Positions 53,523 through 63,081 of a stretch of 64,000 nt of DNA are shown in pieces. The stretch is from Thalassomonas actiniarum (GTDB lineage Bacteria; Pseudomonadota; Gammaproteobacteria; Enterobacterales; Alteromonadaceae). How positions within the stretch are numbered: the first letter of the stretch is position 1; every line of letters begins with the position of its first letter. The notes under the pieces were generated by a model. It was given only the letters and a program-made list of their open reading frames with translations. It was not told the DNA's origin and did no database searches. The position numbers and the translations under genes were made by a program. Location: NCBI RefSeq assembly GCF_000948975.2, contig NZ_CP059735.1:5144603-5208602 (forward strand), given 5' to 3'.

Positions 53523-55505
53523 TTAATCCACACGGGAGAGGGTATCGGGATCCAATACCTCTAATCGGATCTGCTTGCCGCTGACATGAAACAGCACCAG
53601 GGCATGCTGCATGGAAAAGGTCACCACATCCGACGACCAGGGCAATTTTTCCTGGGCATAATAGGGAGCCCCGGCAGCGCCGTTATTGATTTGCCACAGC
53701 GGCCGGGTCAGCAGTTTTTCCCTGGGCGCCGACCCCGGCGGGTGAATATCGGAGTCCGGGGTGATCAGGGTACGGGCATAGTTATGCTCGTCGCCGGTCA
53801 GCAGGGCGAACACCTTGGGGTGCCTGTCCATCAGGGCAAGCAGCTTGTTTCTTTGCTCGATAATGCCGCGGGAAAGGCCCACTCCCCCCAGATGAGGCCT
53901 GGGAGCATTGCTGCCGTAATACCACATGCCGTCGCTTTTGTGGCCGCCGTTGGGAAACACCGGGGTATGCTGGGTGACAAAGATAAAATCTATGGTGTCA
54001 TCGCCCTGATAGACCTGCAGGGTTTGTTCAAGCCAGGCCATTTGCTGATCCATGATATAACCGTGCAGACCGCCGCCGCCAAGCAAAGAGCCGCTTTTTC
54101 CCTGCTTGGCAAACCAGTATTTAAACGAGCGGGAAAATAAATAATTGGAATTGAGCACCACCATGGCAACATTATCGTAGCGGTAGGTGTAAACCGTTTC
54201 CTTATAGGGAGGAAAATCGTCAGATGTGCTGCTATCGGGATCATAAACTGCGCCATCTTCGCTTAACGGGCCATTTTCCGGTAAAACAAAAGTATCGGCG
54301 AAAATAGCCTCAGCCGACACCGTAGCAAAAGGAAAGCGGTCGACATTGATGCCGGTCGCGCTGCCGTCTTCAAAGGTGTAAAACAAACCTTCATGGTTGC
54401 CCATAGTGGCATAAACCGGCAACTCACCGGTGAAAGGCGCAATGGCCTGTTGCCAGTTACGGTACTGGAGTTTTTGTTCCCCTATGGAGTTGCTGCGCCC
54501 GTCGATAAGATCGCCGCTGAACTGTAAAAAAGCCGCATCTTGGGAGAGCGCCAGCGCCGTCAGCTTTTTCAGCATATAGGCATTGACCCCGTAAAAATCC
54601 CGCTCTCCGCCCCCCTGGCCCCTGCGGGAGTCAGAAGCATAAGCAAAAGTAAAAGATTTCCGGCTGCCCGCCAGCGGTGCGGTGGAAAAAGACGCCCGGC
54701 GGATATTTTCATACACCTGGCCGTTTTTTTCATCGGCAGCAAAAACTTCCACCCGGTAAAGATATTTGCTTTGCGGCAGCAAATTGTTCAGGGGAATTTC
54801 AAAGCGGCGTTTGGGTCCCGGCTGAGCCACGATTTTGCCGTTGAGGCGGATAGTAGCCGAGCTGTTAAAGTTAGTTTCAAACGCCAGCACGGCGCTGGTG
54901 GCGGTCACATTGTGTATGCTCGGGGGGCGTATAAAACCCAGGCTTTCCCTGAACTCACCGCCCTGGTAGAGAAAAGAGACCTGGCCGTCAAAGATCATTT
55001 GCCCCCGGTTATTGACCACCCGGTAACCCAGCTCCCCCTGCCCGGACTTACGCCAGCCGGTGGCATCGTATTTGCCGCTGAGCTGCTTAAAATTCACCTC
55101 GGCTTTGCCGTCGATGATCTGTGCCGTTTTTTTAAAATAAACCGGCAAGGGGTAACGGCTGTTTTGGGTGTCGATTAAACCGAAATATAAGGTGCCGTTG
55201 ACGGTATTGTCGCCGGCAGTGAAATCGAATATCAGACCTTGCTTGTTGCCGCTGATCGCCCGGGTAAACTGCGCCAACAGATAAGCCGGTTTTTCTTCCC
55301 TTAGCGGGTAAGTGATCCCTTTTTCTTCATCGCGCAGCACCAGTTGCTGATCCTGGTATTTAATGGCATGGCTGAATATTTTCGGAATGGCCGTTAAAGA
55401 CTTGTCATCCGCCGCACTTGCTGCCCCACCATAGGCAGGCAACACCGATAAACCGGGTATAACCAGCAAAACTAAAGCGTGGCGAAAACCGTTAACAAAA
55501 TCCAT
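53523..55505 (-). CDS. Secreted metallophosphoesterase
   Basis: 660 residues. A signal peptide (ending GAASAAD), a long beta-rich N-terminal region including a fibronectin-like module (IHNVTATSAVLAFETNFNSS), then a calcineurin-like domain: FAYASDSRRGQGG, FSGDLIDGR, ATMGNHEG, FVTQHTPVF and LLTGDEHNYAR provide the metal ligands. It resembles PhoD/purple-acid-type phosphatases. The ATG at 55505 follows GGAGGGAG; a longer frame has no such site. It is 11 bp after the pLGIC-like gene. Confidence 0.85.
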   Translation of the reverse strand: MDFVNGFRHALVLLVIPGLSVLPAYGGAASAADDKSLTAIPKIFSHAIKYQDQQLVLRDEEKGITYPLREEKPAYLLAQFTRAISGNKQGLIFDFTAGDNTVNGTLYFGLIDTQNSRYPLPVYFKKTAQIIDGKAEVNFKQLSGKYDATGWRKSGQGELGYRVVNNRGQMIFDGQVSFLYQGGEFRESLGFIRPPSIHNVTATSAVLAFETNFNSSATIRLNGKIVAQPGPKRRFEIPLNNLLPQSKYLYRVEVFAADEKNGQVYENIRRASFSTAPLAGSRKSFTFAYASDSRRGQGGGERDFYGVNAYMLKKLTALALSQDAAFLQFSGDLIDGRSNSIGEQKLQYRNWQQAIAPFTGELPVYATMGNHEGLFYTFEDGSATGINVDRFPFATVSAEAIFADTFVLPENGPLSEDGAVYDPDSSTSDDFPPYKETVYTYRYDNVAMVVLNSNYLFSRSFKYWFAKQGKSGSLLGGGGLHGYIMDQQMAWLEQTLQVYQGDDTIDFIFVTQHTPVFPNGGHKSDGMWYYGSNAPRPHLGGVGLSRGIIEQRNKLLALMDRHPKVFALLTGDEHNYARTLITPDSDIHPPGSAPREKLLTRPLWQINNGAAGAPYYAQEKLPWSSDVVTFSMQHALVLFHVSGKQIRLEVLDPDTLSRVD

Positions 55506-55516
55506 GTTCTCCCTCC

Positions 55517-58039
55517 TTAAAAAGATAAATAAAATTGATGCAAGGTAACTGTCAGGATCAGGCAAAATAACAGCGGCCAGAAGATAAGTTTCGGCAGCAG
55601 GTTATCCGACCATTTCACTAACTTGCAGTGAGGATATTTGGCAAAAATATAAGCGTTTAAGATCACCAGCAGCAGCATCAGGTACATGATCAGGTAGAAG
55701 CTTTCCAGGTACACCAGTCCGGCAGCCTTAAGGGCGGCACGCAGCTCGGTATGGCCGATCAACACGCCGAACAGCAAACCGCTGCTCGAAGCAAGCACGC
55801 CGGAGAAACTAAACCCCAGCACTTCCACCCGTCCTTCCCTGCTGGTACTCAACACCAAAGCAAACAGCACGGCGGAGACCACCAGCAGCGGCATCAGATT
55901 ACCGATAAAGGCCCCGAGGAAACGGCGTTTTAAAATGATATTAAAATGCAGCTCGGGAAAGTTTTGCTTGGCTTCGACATGCCCCAAACCGAAGTTGGTA
56001 CGGTAACCGTGGGCCTTGTAGTCAAAAAACGACGACACCAGCTGCCAGCCCGGCAAGACAAAATCCGCTTCCAGCCCTGGCAGGGACACGGGATTAAAGC
56101 CGGGATAGGCGGACAAGTCCGGGGTCAGGATGACATTTTTTCCGATATCCCGGTGCCACATGCGCAGCCAGACATTTTCGACATCAAAAGGATATAGCTG
56201 GTAGCCAAAACGCTCCCGCAGCAGGATATCAAAATACCAGCCAACGGTGAGGCCGCCGTCCGGCGAGGCGTGGCGATAACTCTCCAGAAACGGCCAGGGG
56301 GAAGCGCTGTCGATATCTTTGGCTTCCGGGAAAATCACCCCGGCAGAAATCTGCTGACATTTCCCCTGCTCATCCCGCAGCCAGAAACTTAATTCCTGCG
56401 CCCCGGTTTTGTTTTTCTTACGCCGCGGCGAATCCGACACTTGCTGCTCAGCCAAAGCACAACCTTCGGCGTCTGCGGGTAATTTCTGCCACAAATAGCC
56501 GGTGAGTTTAACGCTGTTGGCATCGACAAAATTCAGCGACTGGATAAACACCCCGGTGGGAATAAATACCGGTCCGATACCGCTGAGCTGATGCCGATCG
56601 CTATTGTCCCGGCTGATATCTTGCTGAAACTGCTCCACCTGCCACTCGCTCATGATCATATGACTTTGCTGTGTCGGCGCTGTATTCTCTCCCCGGTAAC
56701 CGTCCAGGCTGACGCTGTTGCCGTCTTTATAGATGGGATAGTGGATCACCGTATGCCAGGCACTGGCAATGGCGATAAACAAAAACAGCGTCACCAGCCA
56801 GGAGTAACTCCACCAGCGCCTTTTTCCCGGCGGCGAAAACAAGCGCACCATCAACAGCAAAAAGAACAGCCCAAAAGCGATCAGCGACAAAGAGATGGCA
56901 ATGAGCTGCAAGCGCTCGACCTTAGGATGACCAAGCAAGTCCTGCTTTTGATAGACCAGCCCCAACACCCACTGAGTACGGTGGATAGGTTCAAACACCC
57001 AGATCGCCGGATTGCCGGATAATGGGTCGATATGCTCCCCCACCCGGGTGCCGTAGGCAATGGCCTGGCTGAACAAGGCATAGAGATCATCGCCGCCGTC
57101 AACCTGCTCGGCGGTGATGGTGCGGGCGGTTTTAATGTAGTCCGTATCCGGGTGGGCAATAAACTTGCCCTTGGGGGATAAGATAAACCCATAACCGGAA
57201 TGGCCGAAGTTCATCGACGCCATCAGCTTTTTAAAATCGCGCAGCGACATATTGGCCCAGACACTGCCGCTTGGCTGGCCGTCCTGCTGCAGCATTTGCG
57301 GCGCATAAAACGGCAGGCTGAATTCCTCCACCATGCGCTGGCTCGCCTGGCCAAAATAAGGCTCCTGCCAGCTGTCGAGCTGGGGCTTGGGACAATTTAC
57401 CGGATCTAATCCCAAAGGGCAGAGATACCAGAATTTATCGCCGCAGGTATAGTCGTAGGCTTTATTGACCATCACCAGATCCCGTTGGCGGTTATTTTGA
57501 TCATTGCGCCTTAAATAAGGGGCAAACAAATAAGGCTGCAACTCAGGCGTAGTACAGCCGGACATGCCCCAGGAAGTTGCCCCGCCGCGCATGGCCAGCA
57601 AGGGCATGGTTTCTACCGGCGCCTGCTGCCCGGCCATAAAGGCTTTTAACACTTCCGGCCGGTAGGCAGCGCCGACACCGAAGATCAACGGGGTATTTTT
57701 GCTCTGCTCCCGCAGCCGCTGCTCCAGGTTGCCGATATGGGTGCGCCCGGCATTAAGTTCATACGCCAGAGCGCGCGCCGCACTTTCCACCATTTTCAGC
57801 GTCTTATCTATCTCATTTGCCGCCTGATAGGCCGCTTTTCGCGCCTTTTTCAGCGACATTTCCTGCTGCTGCGCCAGCCATTCCTGCCTTTGGCTATAAA
57901 ACCAGGCGCTGGCAACCAGACATACCAGGATCAACACCAGTAACACCGGCGTCAGGGTATGGGTCAGGCGAAAAATCAGCGGCTCGCCACGACGGCATAA
58001 CGCCGTGGCCTGTTCAAATAACTTCATCAGGGCATCCAA
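55517..58039 (-). CDS. Cache domain fused to a pentameric ligand-gated channel-like module
   Basis: 840 residues. TM at about 31-48; a periplasmic dCache-type domain at about 55-370 (SGYGFILSPKGKFIAHPDTD); TM at about 378-398 and 411-430; then a beta-rich region (about 445-705) that looks like a pLGIC extracellular domain, with GPVFIPTGVFIQSLNFVDAN and the hallmark YPFD (616-619). The channel domain follows: M1 at about 706-729, M2 at 739-760 (RVEVLGFSFSGVLASSSGLL), M3 at 776-799 and M4 at 815-835. The Cys-loop cysteines are absent, as in prokaryotic members. Placed second in the operon. Confidence 0.75.
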   Translation of the reverse strand: MDALMKLFEQATALCRRGEPLIFRLTHTLTPVLLVLILVCLVASAWFYSQRQEWLAQQQEMSLKKARKAAYQAANEIDKTLKMVESAARALAYELNAGRTHIGNLEQRLREQSKNTPLIFGVGAAYRPEVLKAFMAGQQAPVETMPLLAMRGGATSWGMSGCTTPELQPYLFAPYLRRNDQNNRQRDLVMVNKAYDYTCGDKFWYLCPLGLDPVNCPKPQLDSWQEPYFGQASQRMVEEFSLPFYAPQMLQQDGQPSGSVWANMSLRDFKKLMASMNFGHSGYGFILSPKGKFIAHPDTDYIKTARTITAEQVDGGDDLYALFSQAIAYGTRVGEHIDPLSGNPAIWVFEPIHRTQWVLGLVYQKQDLLGHPKVERLQLIAISLSLIAFGLFFLLLMVRLFSPPGKRRWWSYSWLVTLFLFIAIASAWHTVIHYPIYKDGNSVSLDGYRGENTAPTQQSHMIMSEWQVEQFQQDISRDNSDRHQLSGIGPVFIPTGVFIQSLNFVDANSVKLTGYLWQKLPADAEGCALAEQQVSDSPRRKKNKTGAQELSFWLRDEQGKCQQISAGVIFPEAKDIDSASPWPFLESYRHASPDGGLTVGWYFDILLRERFGYQLYPFDVENVWLRMWHRDIGKNVILTPDLSAYPGFNPVSLPGLEADFVLPGWQLVSSFFDYKAHGYRTNFGLGHVEAKQNFPELHFNIILKRRFLGAFIGNLMPLLVVSAVLFALVLSTSREGRVEVLGFSFSGVLASSSGLLFGVLIGHTELRAALKAAGLVYLESFYLIMYLMLLLVILNAYIFAKYPHCKLVKWSDNLLPKLIFWPLLFCLILTVTLHQFYLSF

Positions 58040-58088
58040 ACATTTAAGGTTTCAACTCTGGCCGGGCAGGCCGATAGACAAACAAAAA

Positions 58089-59426
58089 TCAGAAACTGTA
58101 CCTGGCGCTAAATTCCAGGCGTTTGATTTCACCGCTGGAGACCTCATTGCCACTGCTGAGTTCCCGCTCGCCATAGGCATATTCCACCCCGAGTAAAAAG
58201 CGCTTATTAACCTGATAGAGAAGGTTGGCCAGATAAGTGTCGTAACTGTATTTTTCCCCGCCATGGCTATGATCCACCCGGGCAAAACCCAGAGCGAAAT
58301 TGGAACGCCAGCTATCATTCCACCAGTGACGGTACGCCAGGTAACCGCCGCTGCTGTCATTGGCGGACAAATTCAATTTGTCATCAGCATCGAGATAAAG
58401 GTCGCCGGCGGCATTGGTAGACTCCTGAATATAACGGCCCGCCCCCTTGCCGGAAGCCAATGAAAAACGGATATCGTCCTGCCCCGGGAGTTTGAACTTA
58501 CCGGTCACAGCCACGGCATATCCCGAGGTTTTAGCCGTTTCTTCCCGGCCATCTAGCTCTTCATAGGCCGCCAACTGCCGCCGGGCATACTGCAGCGAGA
58601 CATGCCCCCAGGATTTATTCACCATTCCCCGCAGGATAAAGTCCGGCTGCTTGTCCTGCTCTACAGCGTTATCGGTGCCGTCGGCGAAATTAAGATCTGT
58701 TTCCGGGTTTTCCAAACTGGTCATCAGCTTAAAATCATCAAAAGAGGTGCTGTAACGCACCATGGGCTGACGCAGCAGGGTTTGTCCGGCGGCGTTACCC
58801 AGGTTTATGGTTTCCGGATAGGATTTGACATCAACAAAGGTTGACCAGGTTTGCCCCAGCAGCCAGTTACCCCAGCTGCCGTACGCATGGCGAATACGAA
58901 AACCCGTAGAATTGGTCAGCAGCTCGTTGCCGCCGCCGCCAAGAAAATCCCCTTCGACAAAAACCGCTAACGGCCCGGAAGGAGTCGCAAAAGACTTTTT
59001 GATATTGATACGCGACTGGCGGGCATGAAAACGCACATGGCCCTCGGCGACATTGCTATCAAGGGAGATATTTTGATAGTTAATGACATCGTCCCCTTTG
59101 CCCGCCAGATCATAAATAAAGTCGGCCTTGATATAACCATGGATCTCCAGCGGAGCATCCCCCGCCTTATCTGCAGCCGGCTTAACCGGATAAGGATTTA
59201 CCACGACCTTGGCGGCCTCGGCTAAGCCTTGCGTCAGTTGCACCAAGGCTTTATCTTCTACAAGCGGCGCCGGTGCTGCCGCAAGCTGCAGCGGCGAAAA
59301 GAAAACTGCCGGCAAGACACTGGCAGAGCACAACTTAATATAAGACTTAACACGACCGGGCCAAGCGCCCAATTTCACCAAAAGTGTGCACGCAAACAGG
59401 TGCTTAAATAACACTTTATCCTTCAT
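58089..59426 (-). CDS. DcaP-like outer-membrane porin
   Basis: 445 residues with a long signal region, then the DcaP-type barrel: GDAPLEIHGYIKADFIYDLA, GLRIRHAYGSWGNWLLGQTWS-like strands (here GFRIRHAYGSWGNWLLGQTW) and a terminal FSARYSF. DcaP proteins are trimeric porins for small dicarboxylates or drugs. A hydrophobic segment at 30-50 may be the true signal peptide. First gene of the operon; the region upstream (59427-59641) holds its promoter. Confidence 0.85.
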   Translation of the reverse strand: MKDKVLFKHLFACTLLVKLGAWPGRVKSYIKLCSASVLPAVFFSPLQLAAAPAPLVEDKALVQLTQGLAEAAKVVVNPYPVKPAADKAGDAPLEIHGYIKADFIYDLAGKGDDVINYQNISLDSNVAEGHVRFHARQSRINIKKSFATPSGPLAVFVEGDFLGGGGNELLTNSTGFRIRHAYGSWGNWLLGQTWSTFVDVKSYPETINLGNAAGQTLLRQPMVRYSTSFDDFKLMTSLENPETDLNFADGTDNAVEQDKQPDFILRGMVNKSWGHVSLQYARRQLAAYEELDGREETAKTSGYAVAVTGKFKLPGQDDIRFSLASGKGAGRYIQESTNAAGDLYLDADDKLNLSANDSSGGYLAYRHWWNDSWRSNFALGFARVDHSHGGEKYSYDTYLANLLYQVNKRFLLGVEYAYGERELSSGNEVSSGEIKRLEFSARYSF

Positions 59427-59641
59427 ACCTTATCCTCTGATTTTTATGGCTGATGGCGCGCTTATCTCAGCCGGTCAATCGCTAAAAGAAAGCCGATATA
59501 AGCGCTAAACGTTTTGTTGTTATGAATGCCATCAGCATATAAGGGAAAAGGGTTTAAGCATTGGCGGGATCAACGAAGTTTTAAGGCAAAGCTAGCAAGT
59601 TTAAAACGAATCAAGGAATAGCGAGCAAGACAGCAATCAAT

Positions 59642-60334
59642 TCAGCGCTTTTGCCAGGCTTTTTGTAGAAAATAAACCAGCAGCAATACGCAAATAAAAC
59701 TAAGCAAAGTCACCGGGGGCAAATAAGCAGGCCAGGAAGTTGGCGTGAACCAGGAATAACCGCCGAGAAACAACAAGTGATAGGCCAACGCGCATATCTG
59801 CAAATACTGCAATAGCCGTTTTTGCAGCATACCGGTAAAATGCCCCACGCTGATCACAAAAAACAAATAGCCGCACAACAGGCCAAAGAATAAAGCCAGG
59901 TTGGCGACAGCACTGAAACTTGCCATTTGCAGCACCTGCTCGTCGCCGGCTGTTAACAGTACCTGAGAAAATTTAGGGTAATAACCTGCCGGTAACAACA
60001 CCAGGGTAAACAACACATGTAGCAGAGCACAATGCAGTGCCATTTTCCCTAAAGTCAGCGCTGACCCCCGGCGGCCTTTAATGCCCGCCCTTCCGGCAAA
60101 CAGCAAAGCCAATACCGACGACATCGCCAGTGCCTTATTAACAATATATAAAGGCAACTGGCTCCAGCCCACCCCGGCAGCCAGGTTATAGCGCACAACG
60201 GCATATAGCAGGGGAAAGAGTAGAATAACCACTTTGACATTGAACACACAGGGATAATGACGCCTTATCTCAGCTCCTATCTGAATAACTTTATATCGCA
60301 GCAAAGTACTCCCCCTTCCCAAGTAATATCTCAC
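59642..60334 (-). CDS. Polytopic membrane protein, possibly ferric-reductase-like
   Basis: 230 residues with six or seven hydrophobic segments. The strings RRGSALTLGKMALHCALLHV and CALAYHLLFLGGYSWF contain His at positions typical of heme-binding ferric reductase-like membrane domains. Annotation is uncertain and no electron-transfer partner is adjacent. The first 30 residues are basic, so a later start is possible. Confidence 0.55.
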   Translation of the reverse strand: MRYYLGRGSTLLRYKVIQIGAEIRRHYPCVFNVKVVILLFPLLYAVVRYNLAAGVGWSQLPLYIVNKALAMSSVLALLFAGRAGIKGRRGSALTLGKMALHCALLHVLFTLVLLPAGYYPKFSQVLLTAGDEQVLQMASFSAVANLALFFGLLCGYLFFVISVGHFTGMLQKRLLQYLQICALAYHLLFLGGYSWFTPTSWPAYLPPVTLLSFICVLLLVYFLQKAWQKR

Positions 60335-60609
60335 AAAAGCACTTTATGCTCCGCGCTCAAATATCACTTGGTCAGGGAGATGGAAAAATAGGTTTTTCAA
60401 CGGAAAATAAGCTAATAAACGACTATTGCTACTTGAATAAGCCTGTCAAACGAAACCAGCATAAAATGTCAGACAAGCTCAGAAAAATGGAGCAAGCAAA
60501 CCATAACGTTTTAATGACTTTTCAGAGCAAGAAACACTATGGTTAACTTGAAAATTTGCTAGGTTAAATAAGTTAATTTAACTTTCCTTATACCTTGATA
60601 TAGGATGCC

Positions 60610-60981
60610 TTAAGCCTTAGGGATCTTCCTGAAACATTTTTTAAAAGTCCGAACCATATGTTCGAATTGATTATTTATAATTGCTTTAGATTTATCAACA
60701 GCATAGACATTAGCAGTATCACTGCCGCTCCAAGTTAAACCAATCCATGTATTGGCTGCAACAGACGGGATAAACGCACTACCGTTATATCCTGTACTGG
60801 GATCTTCCACGACCCATCGATAATCACAATATTTGGGAGTAAAAGGTGCAGTGTCTTCGGTAATTTCAACCCAGACCTGACCATCGAGTACTGCATTTCC
60901 CTGCAAACTTATAAAAGTAACCCCCATTACGACTAACAATAAAACTTTTTTCAATCTACGATACAGAGAAGCCAAAAACAT
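60610..60981 (-). CDS. Small secreted protein of unknown function
   Basis: 123 residues with a basic N-terminus and a signal peptide (about 1-30, ending LQGNA). The mature part has two Cys and Trp-rich strands (WVEITEDTAPFTPKYCDYRW, NTWIGLTWSGSDTANVYAVD) like a compact beta domain. GGAGGTG precedes the ATG. No family recognised. Monocistronic. Confidence 0.7.
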   Translation of the reverse strand: MFLASLYRRLKKVLLLVVMGVTFISLQGNAVLDGQVWVEITEDTAPFTPKYCDYRWVVEDPSTGYNGSAFIPSVAANTWIGLTWSGSDTANVYAVDKSKAIINNQFEHMVRTFKKCFRKIPKA

Positions 60982-61481
60982 AAATCACCTCCAGTTAGCA
61001 AATATGTTACTTAGCCTATTTTCAACACCTTAATTCGGGCTTACAGAACATCGAAGCTGCAAAAAACCACCGTATTATGATGGATTAAATAAACAAGCAA
61101 CAACCCGACATATCCACTATAGAACTTTGCTTTTTTTTCACCTAGAACTTATTGATATAAATACCGGCCCTCGATAATGTTGTTAGCAAAAAGCTCCTCG
61201 AATTCAGCATTCACCGCCTGCCTAGACTGCTAATCTATCAGGCTACCCTAATAATAATCCTGGTGTTTTTTACACTTACAGTCCCCTCCGGTACAGGTTG
61301 TTTTTATAAGTGATAGCTATAAACAACAGCAAACTTTTACCATATGCTAAGCAGGCCTGTGCCCTGGTGAAGAGAAGCCTTAAATTCAACGCCGTCATTA
61401 GCCGTATTGTCACAGATAATGGTGCAATAAAAACAAGACTCTGACATACTTCTGGAAAATAAAATCAAGGTAAGCAGCTTA
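60982..61481. other. Intergenic region
   Basis: 500 bp between divergent genes. AT-rich with no ORF, RNA gene or strong hairpin that I can support. Confidence 0.5.
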
Positions 61482-62027
61482 ATGGAGCCCTACTTGGCTA
61501 TGGAATTTCGAGAAGCAACCGATAAAGATATTACCAATATAGCTACTTTACATACCCTCAGCTGGCAAGAAAATTATAGCGAGGCCCTATCTACCGAATA
61601 CCTCCAGCATCAAGTATTAGATGAGAGGTTAGCGGTGTGGACCAGGCGTTTACAGGAAAAGCCCGCGAATCAGTTGGTATTGTTAGCAGAAGAAAATGGT
61701 ATGCTTTGCGGCTTTATTTACGCGTATGGCGAACAGCACCCTGAACATGGCACCATTATAGACAACCTGCATATACACGCTAACTTTAAAGGCCAGGGTC
61801 TGGGGACGAAGTTGTTAGCGGCAGCTGCCACCTGGGCCTGTGAAAACTATCAAGGCAGCTCTCTCTATCTTGAAGTATTGGACTGTAATACTAAAGCCAG
61901 AAAGTTTTACCTGTCACTGGGAGCAAAACATATTAGCTCAGGTTATTGGCAGACTCCCTGTGGCAATAAAGCAAAAGAGCATATCTATAGCTGGCATAAG
62001 CCAAGCAAACTGACTAATCAAACATGA
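61482..62027 (+). CDS. GNAT-family N-acetyltransferase
   Basis: 181 residues. EFREATDKDITNIATLHTLS at the start, the acetyl-CoA motif FKGQGLGTKLL (Q-x-x-G-x-G) and LEVLDCNTKARKFYLSLGA near the end mark a GNAT enzyme. The substrate is unknown. ATG 61482 has AAGG upstream at 11 bp; ATG 61500 (MEFREA) is an alternative. Confidence 0.88.
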   Translation: MEPYLAMEFREATDKDITNIATLHTLSWQENYSEALSTEYLQHQVLDERLAVWTRRLQEKPANQLVLLAEENGMLCGFIYAYGEQHPEHGTIIDNLHIHANFKGQGLGTKLLAAAATWACENYQGSSLYLEVLDCNTKARKFYLSLGAKHISSGYWQTPCGNKAKEHIYSWHKPSKLTNQT

Positions 62028-62129
62028 AAGACAGGCAAAAAAGCATAGGTTTATAACCTGGCAATGTATAACCCAAAGTTTCTCTGCTGCTTGATAGCGT
62101 ATCAATTTCATCAAAGGCTTCATCAAAAT

Positions 62130-62549
62130 ATGAATATCTTCTTAATTATTGCCGGAGTATTGAGTGCCCTTGCTGCCATGATTCATCTCGGCTGTATTTA
62201 TTTTGGCGCTCCCTGGTACCGATTTTTTGGTGCCGGTGAGCATATGGCAAGGCTTGCAGAGCAAGGCAATATGCAACCGACGATAATAACCGCTGCCATC
62301 GTACTCGTGCTTTCAACCTGGTCACTTTATGCCTTCTCGGCGGCAGGTCTTATTGTTCGCTTACCTTTACTGCGTGTAGCGCTTATTTTAATAACAGCCA
62401 TTTACCTGATTCGCGCTATTGCAGGTTTCTTTTTGATAAATGATCCAATGGGGCGCAGTCCTGATTTTTGGTTATGGAGCTCTGTGATTTGTTTATCTGT
62501 AGGTCTTTTCCATCTGTTTGGTTTGAAGCAACAATGGGCAAGTTTATAA
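62130..62549 (+). CDS. Four-TM membrane protein of unknown function
   Basis: 139 residues with four hydrophobic helices: IFLIIAGVLSALAAMIHLG, ITAAIVLVLSTWSLYAFSAA, LLRVALILITAIYLIRAIAG and WLWSSVICLSVGLFHLFGL. Start chosen at MNIFLII; a frame opening at 62064 is longer but less convincing. It overlaps none of its neighbours; a VOC gene follows after 26 bp. Confidence 0.7.
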   Translation: MNIFLIIAGVLSALAAMIHLGCIYFGAPWYRFFGAGEHMARLAEQGNMQPTIITAAIVLVLSTWSLYAFSAAGLIVRLPLLRVALILITAIYLIRAIAGFFLINDPMGRSPDFWLWSSVICLSVGLFHLFGLKQQWASL

Positions 62550-62575
62550 ACCATAAAAGAGTGGAAAGACAAGTG

Positions 62576-62935
62576 ATGAAAAGTCCTTCAACCCTGTTGG
62601 TTGTTCAGGATATCGATATTTCCTGTGAGTTTTATACCAAGGTTTTGGGATTGGAGTTCATTGAAACACACCAGGATTGTATAAAACTAAAGACGGGGGA
62701 GCATGAAGTCATCATATTCCAAGGCACCGGGGCAGCAGTCCAGTATGACCATGGCTATCATGCCAACTCCACCTTATTATTCACGGTTGATGATTTAGAC
62801 AGCAAAATAGCAGAGTTAAAGTCAAAGGGAATCGCTTTTATTCATGACACGCCCAACCAGAATAGATGGGGCCGTTATGCTGCTTTTAGGGATCCCTCTG
62901 GTATCGTGCACGAATTATTCGAGCTCAATACCTGA
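62576..62935 (+). CDS. VOC-superfamily protein
   Basis: 119 residues, one glyoxalase-like domain: TLLVVQDIDISCEFYTKVLG, LLFTVDDLDSKIAELKSKG and RWGRYAAFRDPSGIVHELFE, ending in a metal-ligand Glu. ATG 62576 is chosen; a longer frame overlaps the previous gene. Ends before a strong terminator. Confidence 0.85.
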   Translation: MKSPSTLLVVQDIDISCEFYTKVLGLEFIETHQDCIKLKTGEHEVIIFQGTGAAVQYDHGYHANSTLLFTVDDLDSKIAELKSKGIAFIHDTPNQNRWGRYAAFRDPSGIVHELFELNT

Positions 62936-62980
62936 GCAGCATAAAGACCGGGACGAATAGGATTTACCGGTTAAATAAAG

Positions 62981-63019
62981 GCCCCAAATAAATCAATTTT
63001 ATTTGGGGCTCTTGTTTTT
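62981..63019 (+). terminator. Terminator of the VOC gene
   Basis: GCCCCAAATAAA and TTTATTTGGGGC form a perfect 12-bp stem with a TCAAT loop, followed by TCTTGTTTTT. It may also serve the convergent gene. Confidence 0.9.
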
Positions 63020-63081
63020 ACATAACCAAGCTAACCGGAGAATACCAATAACGGCGCAAACTATCCCCGGCAGCAAGCAGG

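Noticed and set aside
60346-60546. 66-residue plus-strand ORF
   Set aside because: No ribosome binding site, no recognisable domain, and it lies in a region between divergent and convergent genes with no other support.
61195-61260. tRNA-like sequence
   Set aside because: No acceptor or T-arm pairing and no T-loop TTCGAxTCC on either strand.
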